Source: Gautieria morchelliformis (Eukaryota; Basidiomycota; Agaricomycetes; Gomphales; Gomphaceae). From it: a stretch of 64,000 nt of DNA. A model generated the notes under the pieces. It did not search any database. It had not been told where the DNA came from and was given only the letters and a program-made list of their open reading frames with translations. The DNA lies in NCBI GenBank assembly GCA_015179125.1, contig WHVA01000236.1, positions 62,001 through 126,000 of the forward strand, in the 5' to 3' direction. This document shows positions 11,432 through 23,070 of the stretch, one piece after another (the first letter of the stretch is position 1; each line of letters opens with the position of its first letter). Position numbers and translations under genes: made by a program.

Positions 11432-12954
11432 CTACTCAGCCGACACATTTACTGCAGCGGCATTCCTTGTTATACCCATTTGGGTACGCATCCTGGCAAG
11501 TGCACTATTGGGCGCTGGTTCCTTAGTAGATTCCTGTCCAGGAAAGAGTCGTCTGGAACACAGAGGTTGTGAGGAATTCATGAATATAGCTAACCACCTG
11601 CCATACCTATCATACCACTGTAGAAGCTCCCGTACCTGTTCCTGGGACTCCACCACCTCCAAAACTTCGAGTAGGCCATAGTAGAACAATTGGTTGTTAG
11701 ATGTCCTATCATTCTTTTGAAATGTAGAATGAGAGGATAGGGAATGGTGAAGCTGGTTGAGATCATAAGCTAGAGTGAGGGAACAGACAATGAATTCGTA
11801 CCTTCACTACAGCATCGGCAATGGCGCCCACTGACATACCCGTCATGCCCACTAAGGCCGCTTTGCTGGAACGCGTTGCTCGATTACCGTCCACACCATC
11901 CACAGAGCTGGGTGAAGTGTAAATGTGTTTTAGGGTCTGGATTTGGTGCAAGGTATTAGCAGTTTGGGGGTGTGGCAGTCAACCGTGGATGCGACACTCA
12001 CTTTAACCAGGAGGTGGTGTTGTAGGAAGCCGACCCACATATCTTCACCCTCAGACGGTACAGTGCAGTCCTCATAAATGAAGTTAGGCCATTGCAACAG
12101 CTGGATATCTATCGTGCCGTCACGCAAACCCTGTTGTACGCTAGATCATATCAGCGCCGGAACATAAGAAGTATTCCGGAGGAGGGGAGTGCGTACGCTG
12201 AGTCAGACCATTTCAAATCCCTTGGGCACAAGAGGTCACCAATCACGGGGTTATTGAACCCTTGCGTGGTCTTGGAGTTACGAGCTAGTGGGTACGCAGC
12301 TGTTGAAGCCTTACAAGGGGGAGTGGAGAGCCAATTGACCACAACGACCTTCAAGCTCACGATATCCTCGGAGCGGGCAGCCGACAGGCCTGCCTTGAAC
12401 TATAGGCACAAAATTCAGATACATAGAGTTGTAATATGAATGGTACATACCAACTTCTCATGCTCACAGAAGGTATGCGCCTCAACATCAATGATGCACG
12501 CCTCAAAGTGCCCTATCCTCGCGCAGAGACGCTTATAGATTCTAAACCAACGGATCTGCCTGCAGTGTTGTATAACATAATGAGTACCACTAGTCTGGAG
12601 GACATTGAAAGCCACTTACTCATCGGTGATTCCTTCGATTTCAAGGTCGCCTAGCGTCGTCGAGGCCAGAGCGACCATGTTCTCCAAACCAAAGTTAAAT
12701 ACCATACCTGGATTCAAGAATGCATCCATGGCACAACCAACGTGCCGCGCTTCAATTATAAACAGATCCTGCTTTTGTCTACGCATACAATGACAAATCA
12801 GTCACAAGTTAAAGTGTACACGAAACGTTACAGTAAAGCATGCTTACTGCTTGGATTGACCGGACGCGGTGAGGGGCTCGGGCTCATGAGTGCATTTTTG
12901 GCCTGTCGTGCCCAACTGGTAGTCCTCAACGGCGCTGGTATTGGAGTCAGGCAT
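11432..12954 (-). CDS. DUF6698-like basidiomycete protein
   Basis: The ATG is at 12954 and the gene has several short introns. Exon 1 encodes MPDSNTSAVEDYQLGTTGQK and a polar N-terminus. The next exon (about 12790-12650) gives FIIEARHVGCAMDAFLNPGM and ends at a GTAAGT donor. Then come QIRWFRIYKRLCARIGHFEA, LSAARSEDIVSLKVVVVNWL, SKTTQGFNNPVIGDLLCPRD, WPNFIYEDCTVPSEGEDMWV, ATRSSKAALVGMTGMSVGAI and, in the last exons, FYYGLLEVLEVVESQEQVRE and LFPGQESTKEPAPNSALARM. The order (LKAGLS..., GFNxPxxGxLLCP, WPxFxY, xGMTxMSVGAIA, FYxxLLExLE...WW/YxR...FPG) is that of the DUF6698 family found in many copies in Agaricomycetes; function unknown. One stretch near 12150 needs an intron or carries a stop (DSAYALPSSG then IQLLQWPNF), so integrity is likely but not proven. 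A 119-bp tandem repeat lies just upstream. Confidence 0.72.
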
Positions 12955-13030
12955 CGTCGCCACAAGGGTTGAATGGAATGATAGAACGAATGGGGATGGG
13001 ATTTTATAGATGAACAGTCAGACTTTTATA

Positions 13031-13365
13031 TCTTAGAAGTGTTGCGCACCAAAAGAGAAGCTGAGAGAAGTGCTGATTCGCAAGAGAAGTGAGAGAAGCG
13101 TTGATTCACAAGCGAAGTGAGAGATGTGCTGATTCGCAAGCCAACTGAGAGAAGTGCTGGTCTGCAAGTGAAGTGAGAGAAGCTTGAAATATGTAAGCGA
13201 GAAGTACGCGGGAGGAAATGGAAGAAGCGAGTGGAGCTGAGTAAGTGTTGATTCACAAGCGAAGTGAGAGAAGTGCTGATTCCCAAGCGAAGTGAGAGAA
13301 GCTTGAAATATGTAAGCGAGAAGTACGTGGGAGGAAATGGAAGAAGCGAGTGGAGCTGAGTCGTT
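13031..13365. repeat. Tandem repeats of 28 bp and 119 bp upstream of the DUF6698-like gene
   Basis: Units like 'cgaagtgagagaagtgctga' with 'ttcgcaag' repeat about seven times. A larger block containing 'agcttgaaatatgtaagcga' recurs at 13181 and 13300, a 119-bp period. The block begins only about 80 bp upstream of the DUF6698-like start codon, so it lies in or next to the promoter. Confidence 0.85.
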
Positions 13366-13849
13366 TTGAGGCACCCGACACACACATTGCACAAATTATG
13401 ATCGCCGTCTCAGGTACCTGAAAATAGTGGCAATTCACAGCATGCTTAGAAAGCATGTGATTTTCACTGCTGGTTGTGAAACGCCGTGCTGGCCAGACAG
13501 GATCAGGAGTTAACTGCATGTGTGCGCTATGCGGAACGCGCGGTGGGAGGGGTGGCAGCGGCATCATGCTGCCTGCAGTGAAGTTCACGTGCGCATCCTC
13601 CACAACCCGCTCACGTTGCGGATCCAGATCATCATGTGGTCGAGCCTAAGTGTTGTAAACTCATCAAGTTGACTAATCTTCTTCAGCTCAGATTCAAGCT
13701 CGAACAGTTGATAACATCCAGAGCCACCTCTTTTGCGATGCCAGCCTTTAATTTGGATGGCAAAAGTGTGTCCAAATATGCATGGAATGAATTTAGATGA
13801 GAGATTGCGCCAATGAGGTTGTCCAAAGCGTAGGGGTGGATAATATGGA
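13366..13849. other. No gene supported
   Basis: Short minus-strand ORFs only (for example MEDAHVNFTAGSMMPLPPLP at 13603). Nothing recognisable. Confidence 0.35.
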
Positions 13850-15700
13850 TCAAAGATGGCAGGGCGCTGTATGCAAAGGCATCTGGAGCAGGTGCTGTGC
13901 GGAGGGCATTCTCAGTGTACTATGTTGATTATATGACAACCTGGCGTCATACATACATACATAATTCGCCATCAAATAAATCGTGATCAACCACCATCGA
14001 CTCCATTTTCGCTTGGACATCCTGAGTCTTGCCTTGTGATGGTTCTTTTGCATTACGTGAATTATGCAAGGCAAGACTGCCTTCCCATAGCACGCAAGTG
14101 TGAACCAACCTCTCCGCAAAGTCCACGAGCCAGGTTATTAGTGAGATGAGCTGCCAGACAGGGTCTGCACGATGCTTGTCAGTCTGGAGTGTTGGTGAGA
14201 AAAAGTATGGGAAGAAGCACCCAAATCATAACCATGACCCTCTTTGCAAGCGTCAAATGCACTTTTCAGAGCCCTCACAGTACAAATATTGAGCGCAATA
14301 TGCCAACGTTCATCCATGGAAATCTGTTCTTTCTCATCTAAGGGGGTGCTCATTGCAAAGTCATTCCAATCTAGTTCTATTGATGACACATATTCTCAAC
14401 ATCATTTAAGAACAGATAATGGTGAAGGCATACCGATAAAACATTATTCATACAACCTGCCAGCGCCAGTCCTGTGCAGACAAATCGCTGGAGTCCAAGG
14501 CATCAAAAGTGTTCTTCCAACGTATACCGAGGAACACTGGAAAGTGGGATTGGCCAGAACATGTACAACATCAGTTGGAGGACGGCTGGAAAGAATTGAT
14601 AACAGTGGGGATTCTGACAAAGCGGTAACTTGATAAAGTGATGGCAGAAATGGGAGTAAGTATGATAAAACGTATGTATACGCCCTCCAATGACTGAAAC
14701 CTACTGGTGAAGTTCTTTTGGCTAGGAAGTGCATGTACACTGAGCCTCAGTGCACTAGACTATGGAGCAGGCAACGTGCAAATAAATGACTCTAAGGGAG
14801 AGATCGCAGCGGAAATCAGGGCTGGATGGATAACGCGTGTCATAAGCCACATGTCACAGATGGCGTTCAACTATGCAAACATACAATTTGTACCAGCGTC
14901 ATCGGCCTAGCCATGCTCCTCGGCTCCCAGTCCTTGTCATCTAACAGATGAGGGCTGCCATGCGTTGAATACTTTGTAAGTGGAAATAAGCTATTGACTA
15001 ACAGTCTTAATCTCATGATTTTGCCAATGCATATTTCTTTAGACTTTCCCTCACCCGCGGATGACCTTGGTGTGAGACCCTCAGTATCAAGAACTCCGGC
15101 TACAATGGCATCAGAAGAGGGGTTGCAAGATGGAAATAGAAAGGAAACAGCGGCGTCAGTGATGGTGCGTGTATGAAGGTGGCGGTGTGACTGTTCAGGT
15201 AACTTCACATTGGTGATATATAGATTAGAGCTTGAGCTTACCCAGGTCACTGGGTTGCTTGATTCGTAGACAAGCCTTTATCCCATTGTATCTTGAGGCA
15301 AATGATATCTGACTTTGGAGAAAGATCTGCTGAAATATTAGATTCAAGAAACATACCAGTTGAGACACGATTCGCACAGTCTTCAAAGTCCAGATGGCTC
15401 AAAATGATACACATCAAAGTCTTGAATCTACCCGAATCTTTTGAAGAGACATTGTCAGCGACAGATCCCTCGGGGCTTGATGGTTCTTCTACTGTGAGAT
15501 GAGGGAGAATAAGTATATCGCTGAGATGTGATGATGATGTGACCTGTGGGAATAGAGGTGTTGTCCGCAGCCACCTGCTCGTTGCGGATCATGTGGCACA
15601 TGACTGGCAGAGAGCTCTTGGCTGCGAGAGGGCCAGTCAGCCTGTCATCTATCTTAATGCGGGAATAAGACCCACCATTCTGCACGGCAGAAAGAGCTTG
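13850..15700 (-). CDS. Unrecognised multi-exon locus
   Basis: Several minus-strand segments read like exons with GT-AG borders. About 15700-15545 gives TEGQALSAVQNGGSYSRIKI and DDRLTGPLAAKSSLPVMCHM. About 15500-15300 gives GSVADNVSSKDSGRFKTLMC and IILSHLDFEDCANRVSTG. 15175-15000 gives ITDAAVSFLFPSCNPSSDAI. 14640-14460 gives LSILSSRPPTDVVHVLANPT. 14389-14138 gives DEKEQISMDERWHIALNICT. No ATG upstream of the first exon was identified and no family was recognised. Exon joins are uncertain; it may be a decayed gene. Copia-1 begins 0.2 kb upstream. Confidence 0.35.
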
Positions 15701-15912
15701 CCCTTCTGTTTAGCATTTCTCCTGTCTCGCCCCGCTCCTTTTGATTGTCGATCCTGGTATGCAGCAAAACATAAAGAGGGACTCTTCGTCTTTTGAACGA
15801 CACAATAAAATTCAGCCAAAAAGCGTTGGACAGAGTGTTCTGGCGAAGAATGGGAAATGGGGGCTGACGGTAAATACCGCAGTCCTTTCCAGTCCTGTCA
15901 CGACATTGAAAC

Positions 15913-17389
15913 TGTTGGAACTACGATGTCATATGGTCCACACAGACCCACATACGTGTTGGCTTATCAGTTTCTAACCCCGCCGTTCCTCCTTTCCTCA
16001 GTCGTTCATGTCCATGTGAATGCCTGAGGTAAGAATGTTCTACTCCACATACCAGTTTACCTTACTTACTCTCTACTACCTGCACTGTGTCCTGACGCGT
16101 TTATTTCCCATACTCAGATGCCCTGTTCTCCCATTTCTCACTCCACCTCTGTGTTCGTTCCGATGGCCCTCGCCGTGTTCGGCAACCGATCTTTGCTGTT
16201 CGCACCATTTACCATAGCCATGCCGTCAAAGCACGATTGACGTCTTTGGACTGACTTGGCAGTCATCTCTGGGCCTATCACCTCCTCTGCTCAACAATCT
16301 TTCAATGATGCTCCTATGATCAGATTGTCATGACTTGTATATTTCCTGCACCTTGTTATCCCCATTTCCCCTTTCGCCACTCCTCCCCCGTGTTCGCTCG
16401 GCTTCACCCTCCACCTCGACCACTCCTCCCCTATGTCATCTCCGTTAGCCCTTCCTCGCATTTCGCCGAACAGCCATTCGCTGCTCGCATCATTCGCCAG
16501 CAGGCACACCATCAAATCATGATTGATATCCCTACCCGGCATGATGGTTCATCACTAACCCCATCACCTTCTTAATCCAACCCCTTTGGGTGTTCATATG
16601 GCCAAAGTGTGTTTGCAGGATGTCCCTTCCGTAGGTCGTGCGGGATCAACCCAGTAGATGAAGAACCCGTGCAGGGCGGTATATATGCGGGCCCCAAGAC
16701 ATGATTTCATACATAGGTGCCTTCGCCACCTTTACTCTCTGTCGTTTCATGTTCGCACTCTTCCCTCACTCTATTATATGTTTATTCCATCTACTTAGTA
16801 TCATGACTGCGCACCCCTATTCAACCCTGACTCACGACGGCCTCTTTCCTATTCGCTGATACCTTACGAGCATCTGATATAAGTAGTTTACATTTGCATG
16901 TATATTCTCCAGTTCAATTATCATACGTTGTCCATCTTGTGCAAACTTGACCTCACTGTGATCATCGTTTTGAGCCTTCTCCTGGAGATTTCTATCTTCG
17001 ACCAGAAGAGGACTTAAGCATCACTGGTGAGTTCTCATACTTCATCTTCGTTACCTTAGCCTTCGAACTATTTTCTGTGCTGACGGCAAAGGGCTCCGAA
17101 GGAGCACCTTAGCCGGCGAAGGGATTGTCGCTACTTAGACAACCCTTCCGTGACACCTTGCACATTACATCGTCAAGTGCCACGGGCTATTTCGCTATGA
17201 CTGTAGATAGGGCGATCTCCGCTCGGGCGGCCCTCTTATCTTGTGAACATTTATTGGTTCACCTATTTGCCGAACGGCATACTTATTCGCACAAGTCATT
17301 TGGGCATTCGCTGTGTTCACTAATACACGATATTAACGCCTAAAAACCAATCTTGACACAGTGTAGCTAATCAGAGTGCAGTTTCAACA
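15913..17389 (+). repeat. 5' LTR of Copia-1 (with an insert)
   Basis: The first about 170 bp (to 'actctctactacctg') and the last about 30 bp ('tagctaatcagagtgca') match the 3' LTR at 41931-42183. Between them is a 1271-bp insert (16088-17358) that the 3' LTR lacks. TG...CA ends and the adjacent primer-binding site define the borders. Confidence 0.85.
16088..17358. mobile_element. 1.27-kb solo-LTR-like insert in the Copia-1 5' LTR
   Basis: It starts TGTCCTGACG and ends CAATCTTGACA (TG...CA ends, short TGTC/GACA inverted ends). Near-identical 5-mers flank it (CACTG at 16083-16087, CAGTG at 17359-17363). It encodes nothing. A TATA-like 'gcggtatatatgcggg' at 16676 would suit an LTR promoter. Its length would suit the LTR of a Ty3-type element, but no matching internal region is in the window. 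Confidence 0.6.
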
Positions 17390-17503
17390 GGTTATGGGCC
17401 AACCGTTGCACTGCTGATACCATTCCATGGCATCATCGTGCAAAATCGATCTGAGAACTCTCATTTTTGTCCCCAATGCGCATTGCCACTTTATCCCCTC
17501 ACA

Positions 17504-20345
17504 ATGGCCGCCACGTCGTCCATCACTTCCCTCATCCCTGAGAACTGGGCCCGCCCCAAGATGTCTAAGCTACTTCTAGGTGGTGAGAACTATGACTCCT
17601 GGGCTAGTGAGGCTAAAGTGCTTCTTGCTACCAGCGGTCTCTGGAAGTACATCAACAAAAATGACCCTTTCTCCTCTTCTCCCCCCAACTCTCTCCCGTC
17701 CAAGAAGGCGCTGTGGACTGCTAAAAACAATACCCTCATCTTCACCATTCAACTGATGATGGACTCCTCCCTTCACCACGTCATCTCAAATTGCGCCACT
17801 GCCACCGATGCGTGGAATTGAATTCACGAATCGTTCTCCACGCTTGGCCTGATGCATCAAGTCTCTTTGCTGAAGTGCGCCCTCACCACTCGTTTCTCCC
17901 CTGGCATTGATATAGACATGTCCCTTCTCGTGCTCGAGCACATGATGAAGGACATGTTCGCGGCTGGTCCCATCAAAGAGGACGATTGGATGATCATGAT
18001 ATGTCTCAATGCTCTCTCTCACAACTTCTACACCCCCATCCGCGAGCAGCTCGAAGGCCTACTCACCTCCACCAAGGGTGGCATATCCTTCAACGGCCTC
18101 AAAGTGCACCTGCAATTTGAGGCCTCCAAGGTGCTCCATGCCAGCCACGCTACCGCCACCAAAGAAGCCCTCGCCGCTGCCGCTACTAAGAAACCCTCCA
18201 GGATTATCTGCTCCAATTGCAACAAGCCCGGCCACTGGAAAGAGAAGTGCTGGTACCCTGGCGGTGGCGACAAAGGTGGGGGTCCCCGTGCTCATGTGAA
18301 GAAGGAGAATACTGCCCTGGCCACTGTTACCAACGTTGTGGGGGAGCCGAAATGCGAAACTGCCAACGTTGCCACCGCCAGATACCCCATGACCACGTCA
18401 CGCCTGGTTTCATTCTATCAACCCGACGACCACTTCTATGATACTGACTGGTCACTCGCATACACGGACAGAGAGGCCACCTGTGGCGTTGACTGGATAA
18501 CGCACAAGAATGACACTGCGATCCCAGAGCTCATCCTCACCTCAACCGACTTCATCCCACATTTCCTCGACTCTGGTGCATCGATCCACTGCACGCCGTG
18601 CAGGAGCGACTTTACCCAGCTAAGCCCAATCGTTCCCCGCCCCATAAAAGGGATGAACAGGTCTATCGCTCAAGCTGTCAGCATGGGTGACGTTATGGTC
18701 AAAACTCTGAACAGCCAATCCATCACCCTTCGAAAGGTCCTCTACGTCCCCGATGCTGCCATCAAACTAATATCGGTTGGGAAGCTTGGTGATGACGACA
18801 ACTATTTTTCCGTCTTCTCCAAGAACCAGTGCCGCGTCTACGACCAACAGAAGCGGGAGATACTCAGAGGGACAAGAACACCTGGCGGGCTCTATTATGT
18901 CCCTACTCCTCCTCCCGCTCAGTCCTATGCTAATATTGCCAGAGCACCCGCCAGCCTCGAAACATGGCATAAGCATCTAGGCCACGTCAGTTACCAGTCA
19001 ATCATAAGTATGGCAAAGAAGGGCATGGTCTCAGGTATACATACTCACCTCTGCTCCATACCACTGACTTGCGAACACTGCATCCTCGGAAAACAGGCCA
19101 AACAGCCAGTCCCGAAAGTATGCGTGAATGAGAGAGCTGGGGTGATACTCGACACTGTCTTTTCTGATATCACCAGGCCCAAGGATGTATCTGCCGGTGG
19201 AAAGGTTTATGTCTTAAACCTCATAGATGATCACTCCAGACACACTTGGTCCTACCTACTCGTGAAAAAGAGTGATGCCCTTACTATAAGGGCAACCTAG
19301 GCAGACGCTCTACACTCAAGCGGCGAACTGGCCAAGGGGGATCCAAAGTAAGATAGAGAACTATATACAGGACACAGACATACCTGGCGAAGGGGGATCC
19401 AAAGAGAAAACTCTAAGGAGTGCCTTCGCCACCTAACTACGACTATAAGTAAACTCAGGCATGCTAGCCCGATCACCGAATGCCTGAGTTACATAAGCAA
19501 TCACGCCAGCGATAACAGGGCTGGACAGATAAGGAAGGAATGATGTCGGAAGGGGCCGGAACAGGAAGGGAAATAAATGGAACACAAGACAGAAGGATGC
19601 CGAAGGCTAGGAGAAGTTCAGGGGCCACCAACAACACGCATGCAATAATGCGCACTGCGATAATGCATGCGATTGGTGTTCCCTTGACACTTACCACCTT
19701 CGCCGACTGGCTGTCCCTTGTAGAACGCCAAGCCAATCGCCCCATCAGAAGATTTATTACTGACAACGGTGGGGAGTACACGTCCAAACTATATGAGAAA
19801 TACCTTCACGGCCACAGCATCCAACACCTAACAACGGCACCATACACTTCTGCCAAGAATGGTATAGTTGAATGAAGCCACCGTACCCTGATGTCAAGGA
19901 CGCGATCGATTAGATCCGACGCGAACCTACCTCCAAGTCTGTGGGGGGAGTGCATGATAACTGCGGTCTATCTCAAAAACTGCACACCCACAAAAGCGCT
20001 GAACGATATGACTCCATATGAGGCATGGACAGGACATAAACCTGACCTATCGCACCTATGGGAAATCGAATGTAGAGCTTTTGTACTCGTCCAAAACCAA
20101 CACGTTGCAAAAATCTATAACCGCTTGACCGAATGTGTCCTAGTGGGCTACTCGCAGAACTCGAAGGCATATAGATACTACAACCGTGCTACCGGACAAA
20201 TCATCACATCACGCAACATCTCCTTCATCGAATCCCAAGATGCCCAACCGCGTCCACTACATCCCGGTCTCGTAATCGGAGAAGAAAAGGCGACGAGCGA
20301 CAATGACAATGACGACTATGAGCCTGTACAGAGCGACATCCCTGG
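17504..20345 (+). pseudogene. Copia-1 gag, protease and integrase part (fossil)
   Basis: From the ATG at 17504 the order is a copia-type Gag (WARPKMSKLLLGGENYDSWA), a CCHC zinc knuckle (CSNCNKPGHWKEKC, about 18210), an aspartic protease motif (FLDSGASIHCTP, about 18565), the pre-integrase HKHLGH zinc-binding segment (about 18970), and the integrase core with DNGGEYTSKLYEKY (about 19765) and its C-terminal region with WTGHKPDLSHLWE (about 20027). The whole reading is broken in more than one place and interrupted by a 0.4-kb insert. It encoded a virus-like particle protein and the start of the polyprotein. Confidence 0.85.
19285..19689. mobile_element. 405-bp insert in the Copia-1 integrase region
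   Basis: Flanked by a perfect 5-bp duplication CTTAC (19280-19284 and 19690-19694). Ends are TATAAGGGCAACC and GGTTCCC-like (...GTGTTCCCTTGACA), an imperfect inverted pair. It contains 'gagtgccttcgccaccta', also seen as 'ggtgccttcgccaccttt' in the 1.27-kb insert, so the two inserts may be related solo LTRs. Non-coding. Confidence 0.65.
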
Positions 20346-20783
20346 GCAGATGCTCACAACTTTTTATTACCTGTAGCTTCACCCATTTTATTCTCAGATT
20401 ATAGAAAAGAAGAGGACGAAAGTACATGGAAATCTTATTGTTGGGATATAAATAAATTTACCTTTGTCCCTCCCTGAGCGGCAGCTCCACCAACAAGAAC
20501 GCCTCTTCTTATTTTTATGCCTCTTCTTATTTTTTCTACCCACTTTTAATATACACTATATCATTATAACTATTCATTCTAATACTCCTACTCATATCTA
20601 TTAGAAGTATCTATCCAAGTATCTGTTATTCTATCTTGTAGTCAGATGCTCTCTCATATGTATATATATCTCCGAGATGTTTAAACATATACAGAATATT
20701 CTAATAACATCTATTATTCTCCTCATAAATACTAGTATATATTCCTATATGTTGTTATTAATACTCTTATAATATATATTATA
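20346..20783. mobile_element. Left part of an AT-rich insertion in Copia-1
   Basis: This AT-rich stretch and 39856-39895 appear to be the two sides of one small (about 0.48 kb) insertion. A 7-bp direct repeat TCCCTGG flanks the whole (20339-20345 and 39896-39902). The Helitrons sit inside it. It carries an 18-bp near-duplication ('gcctcttcttatttttatgc' near 20501) but no ORF. The 7-8 bp duplication would fit a hAT-like or other DNA element; no terminal inverted repeats were recognised. Confidence 0.5.
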
Positions 20784-20794
20784 CTAGCTAATAG

Positions 20795-20814
20795 ACCCGT
20801 GCTTCGCACCGGGT
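20795..20814 (-). terminator. Helitron-1 3' terminal hairpin
   Basis: Imperfect stem ACCC(G)GTGC / GCACGGGT with a GAA loop, 7 nt before the CTAG end. Helitron 3' hairpins mark the end of rolling-circle replication. Confidence 0.8.
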
Positions 20815-20911
20815 TATTTAGGGTTAACATTGCACATGGGTAGTTAATAGAATCAAAGAATTATTTGGTGAAATGAAACTACATACATTAAATACAAATG
20901 GAAATACATAT

Positions 20912-23070
20912 TTAATCAGGCTTCAGCAACGCTTCTTTGTACACAATATTAGAAGTTTTGTTCCCCTCCCCTAAAAGAATATGGACTCTGTTCCAATTAG
21001 TGCCTCTTGACACTGCAACATACAACTGTCCATGTGAAAATACCACGTATCACAAGTCTATGCCTACCGTGCCAAGAGACTGCCCTTGAGACTTGTTGAT
21101 AGTCATGGCAAAGGCCAGCGTGACAGGAAACTGGTGACGCTGGAGCTCAAATGGCAATTGGTCTGAGGTGGGTGTCACTGTAATCCTAGGGATAAATGCA
21201 GTCTCTCCTGCAAATGGTCCTGAAATGATCCTCACAAAGAGTACCCTGTTGGTCATATTGATGAGACGCAACCTTGTACCATTGCAGAGTCCACGACCAA
21301 GGTCAATATTCCGAAGAAGCATGAGTACCACTCCAGGTTTAAGCCTGAGTTGAGATACTCCACAGGATACACGTTGCCATCTTCATTTCCTTTGACTGAG
21401 TCTGCACTGGGATAGAGACGCTCATCCCCAGGGAATACATTGAGCACCTCAGCATTAATCTCATCCATTTCCATATTGTGAGGGCAAAGGATGGCACGTT
21501 CCAAAAAGTATTTGTCTTGGAGTGCCCCCCCAGTACCAATGTTAGGATAGATAGCTGCAATGAGATCTGACACCTGTGGTCCACAGATCATGTGCTGAGG
21601 AAGTGTCAATGAATTGTCCAAAGGGAGATCCTTTCCCTGACCAACATCAGAGAGCCACTGAGCAAATTATTCACTCTGGGGATCATGAGGGTCGACTCGC
21701 ATATTTTGAGTAAGATGGAGGACCTTGACATGATGCCACAAAGGAGATCTTTGGATAGAAGCACCCACGATCTCCTCCTTGTTACCTCGAGGAACGACAG
21801 GCAGAATTTGCTGGAAATATCCACCCCAAGCCACAGTAATACCATCAAATGGACGATCTGGATGCTCTAGGACATCCCAGCAGGTTCTGTCGACAGCTTC
21901 AACTACATGACGATGCTGCATAGGCACCTCATCCCATATGATCAAATGGACCTGCTTGAGAAGTTCTGCCAGTGGTGAGCCTCTTTTGATGTCACATAGA
22001 GAACCCTCATGAATCAGAATTGGAATCTTGAGCATAGCATGTGAGGTTCTGCCCCCAATCAGAAGCAATGCTGCAATTCCTGAAGATGCAATGCATAGGA
22101 CAATAAGACCCCTTCCTCTGATAGAATGAGCCAGGGTGTTCCAGGTAAAAGTTTTGCCTGTACCACCAGGGCCATTGACAAAGAACAGAAGACCCTCTCC
22201 ATTTATGGCTGAATGGAGGATCTCATCATGGACACGCCTCTGTTCCACATTAAGCTTGTCAATATTGGTGGTGGCTTTTTCCAGCTCTGTAGCTGGGTCA
22301 TAGTCCCGCTGCTCGGCTATCCAACGGTTCCCTACCAATCCCTCCCAGTGCCCCATTATCTGTGGCATATCTGGGAACTCATCCAGAGACTTCCCCCCCT
22401 GACGTATGATCTTGTCAATGAGAAAGAGACCAAAGTCATAGATTTGATCATTGGTAGGATGGTGAATGCCATGCCTATTTTGAAGCTGATACTCCAGGTC
22501 ATCACAAATACGCTCCCGAAACTCCTCCCATATTTGAGCAGGCTGAGCAGGGTTACACCGAAGGAGAATAGTGACAAATAACCTCCTGAGCTGGAAACCT
22601 GTTTGTATATGTGCAGCCTCCTGAAGACACTGTGTCCACTCCAAATCATCTTCTAACAGGCCCCTTGCCAGGCATGCAGCCTTGTAAGTAGGACAAAGGA
22701 CACCATCAAATGATCTAAGCTCCTCAAATGACGTTGCTCCTCTGACCACTGTAAGGAGGGTTCGCAAGTAAAAGCGCTCTCCAGAGGCTGGACTCGCAAA
22801 ATGAAGGCGACCGAGACTGAAACCCTGCTGGCGAGGTATCCACCGCTTGGCTTGCTTTTTCCAGACATAGTGCTCAGGAAATTCCACATAGAGTAGTTCA
22901 TGTGCCTCAGGATATCTGTCATTGGTTTCAAAATAGGCCATGAGCATGGTCTTAGCACCCTCTGCCCTCTGCAAAGCCATGCCTGGGTCCATATGAGGAT
23001 CAAATATCACATTGTGTTGGCCTGGAAAATGGACTGGAAGCGCCATAACAGCAGGGACCTGAACATGCAT
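20912..23070 (-). pseudogene. Helitron-1 helicase region
   Basis: This is the Pif1-type superfamily 1B helicase half of RepHel, which unwinds DNA during rolling-circle transposition. The 467-residue frame 23070-21667 carries the Walker A GPGGTGKTFTWNTL and Walker B LIIWDEVPMQHRH. Further motifs follow in 21621-21253 (RAILCPHNMEMDEINAEVLN) and 21331-20912 (VTLAFAMTINKSQGQSLGTV, then after a stop GQLYVAVSRGTNWNRV, the family's C-terminal motif). At least two frame changes and one stop separate these pieces, so it is inactive as read. It matches the helicase half of Helitron-2 throughout. Confidence 0.85.
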
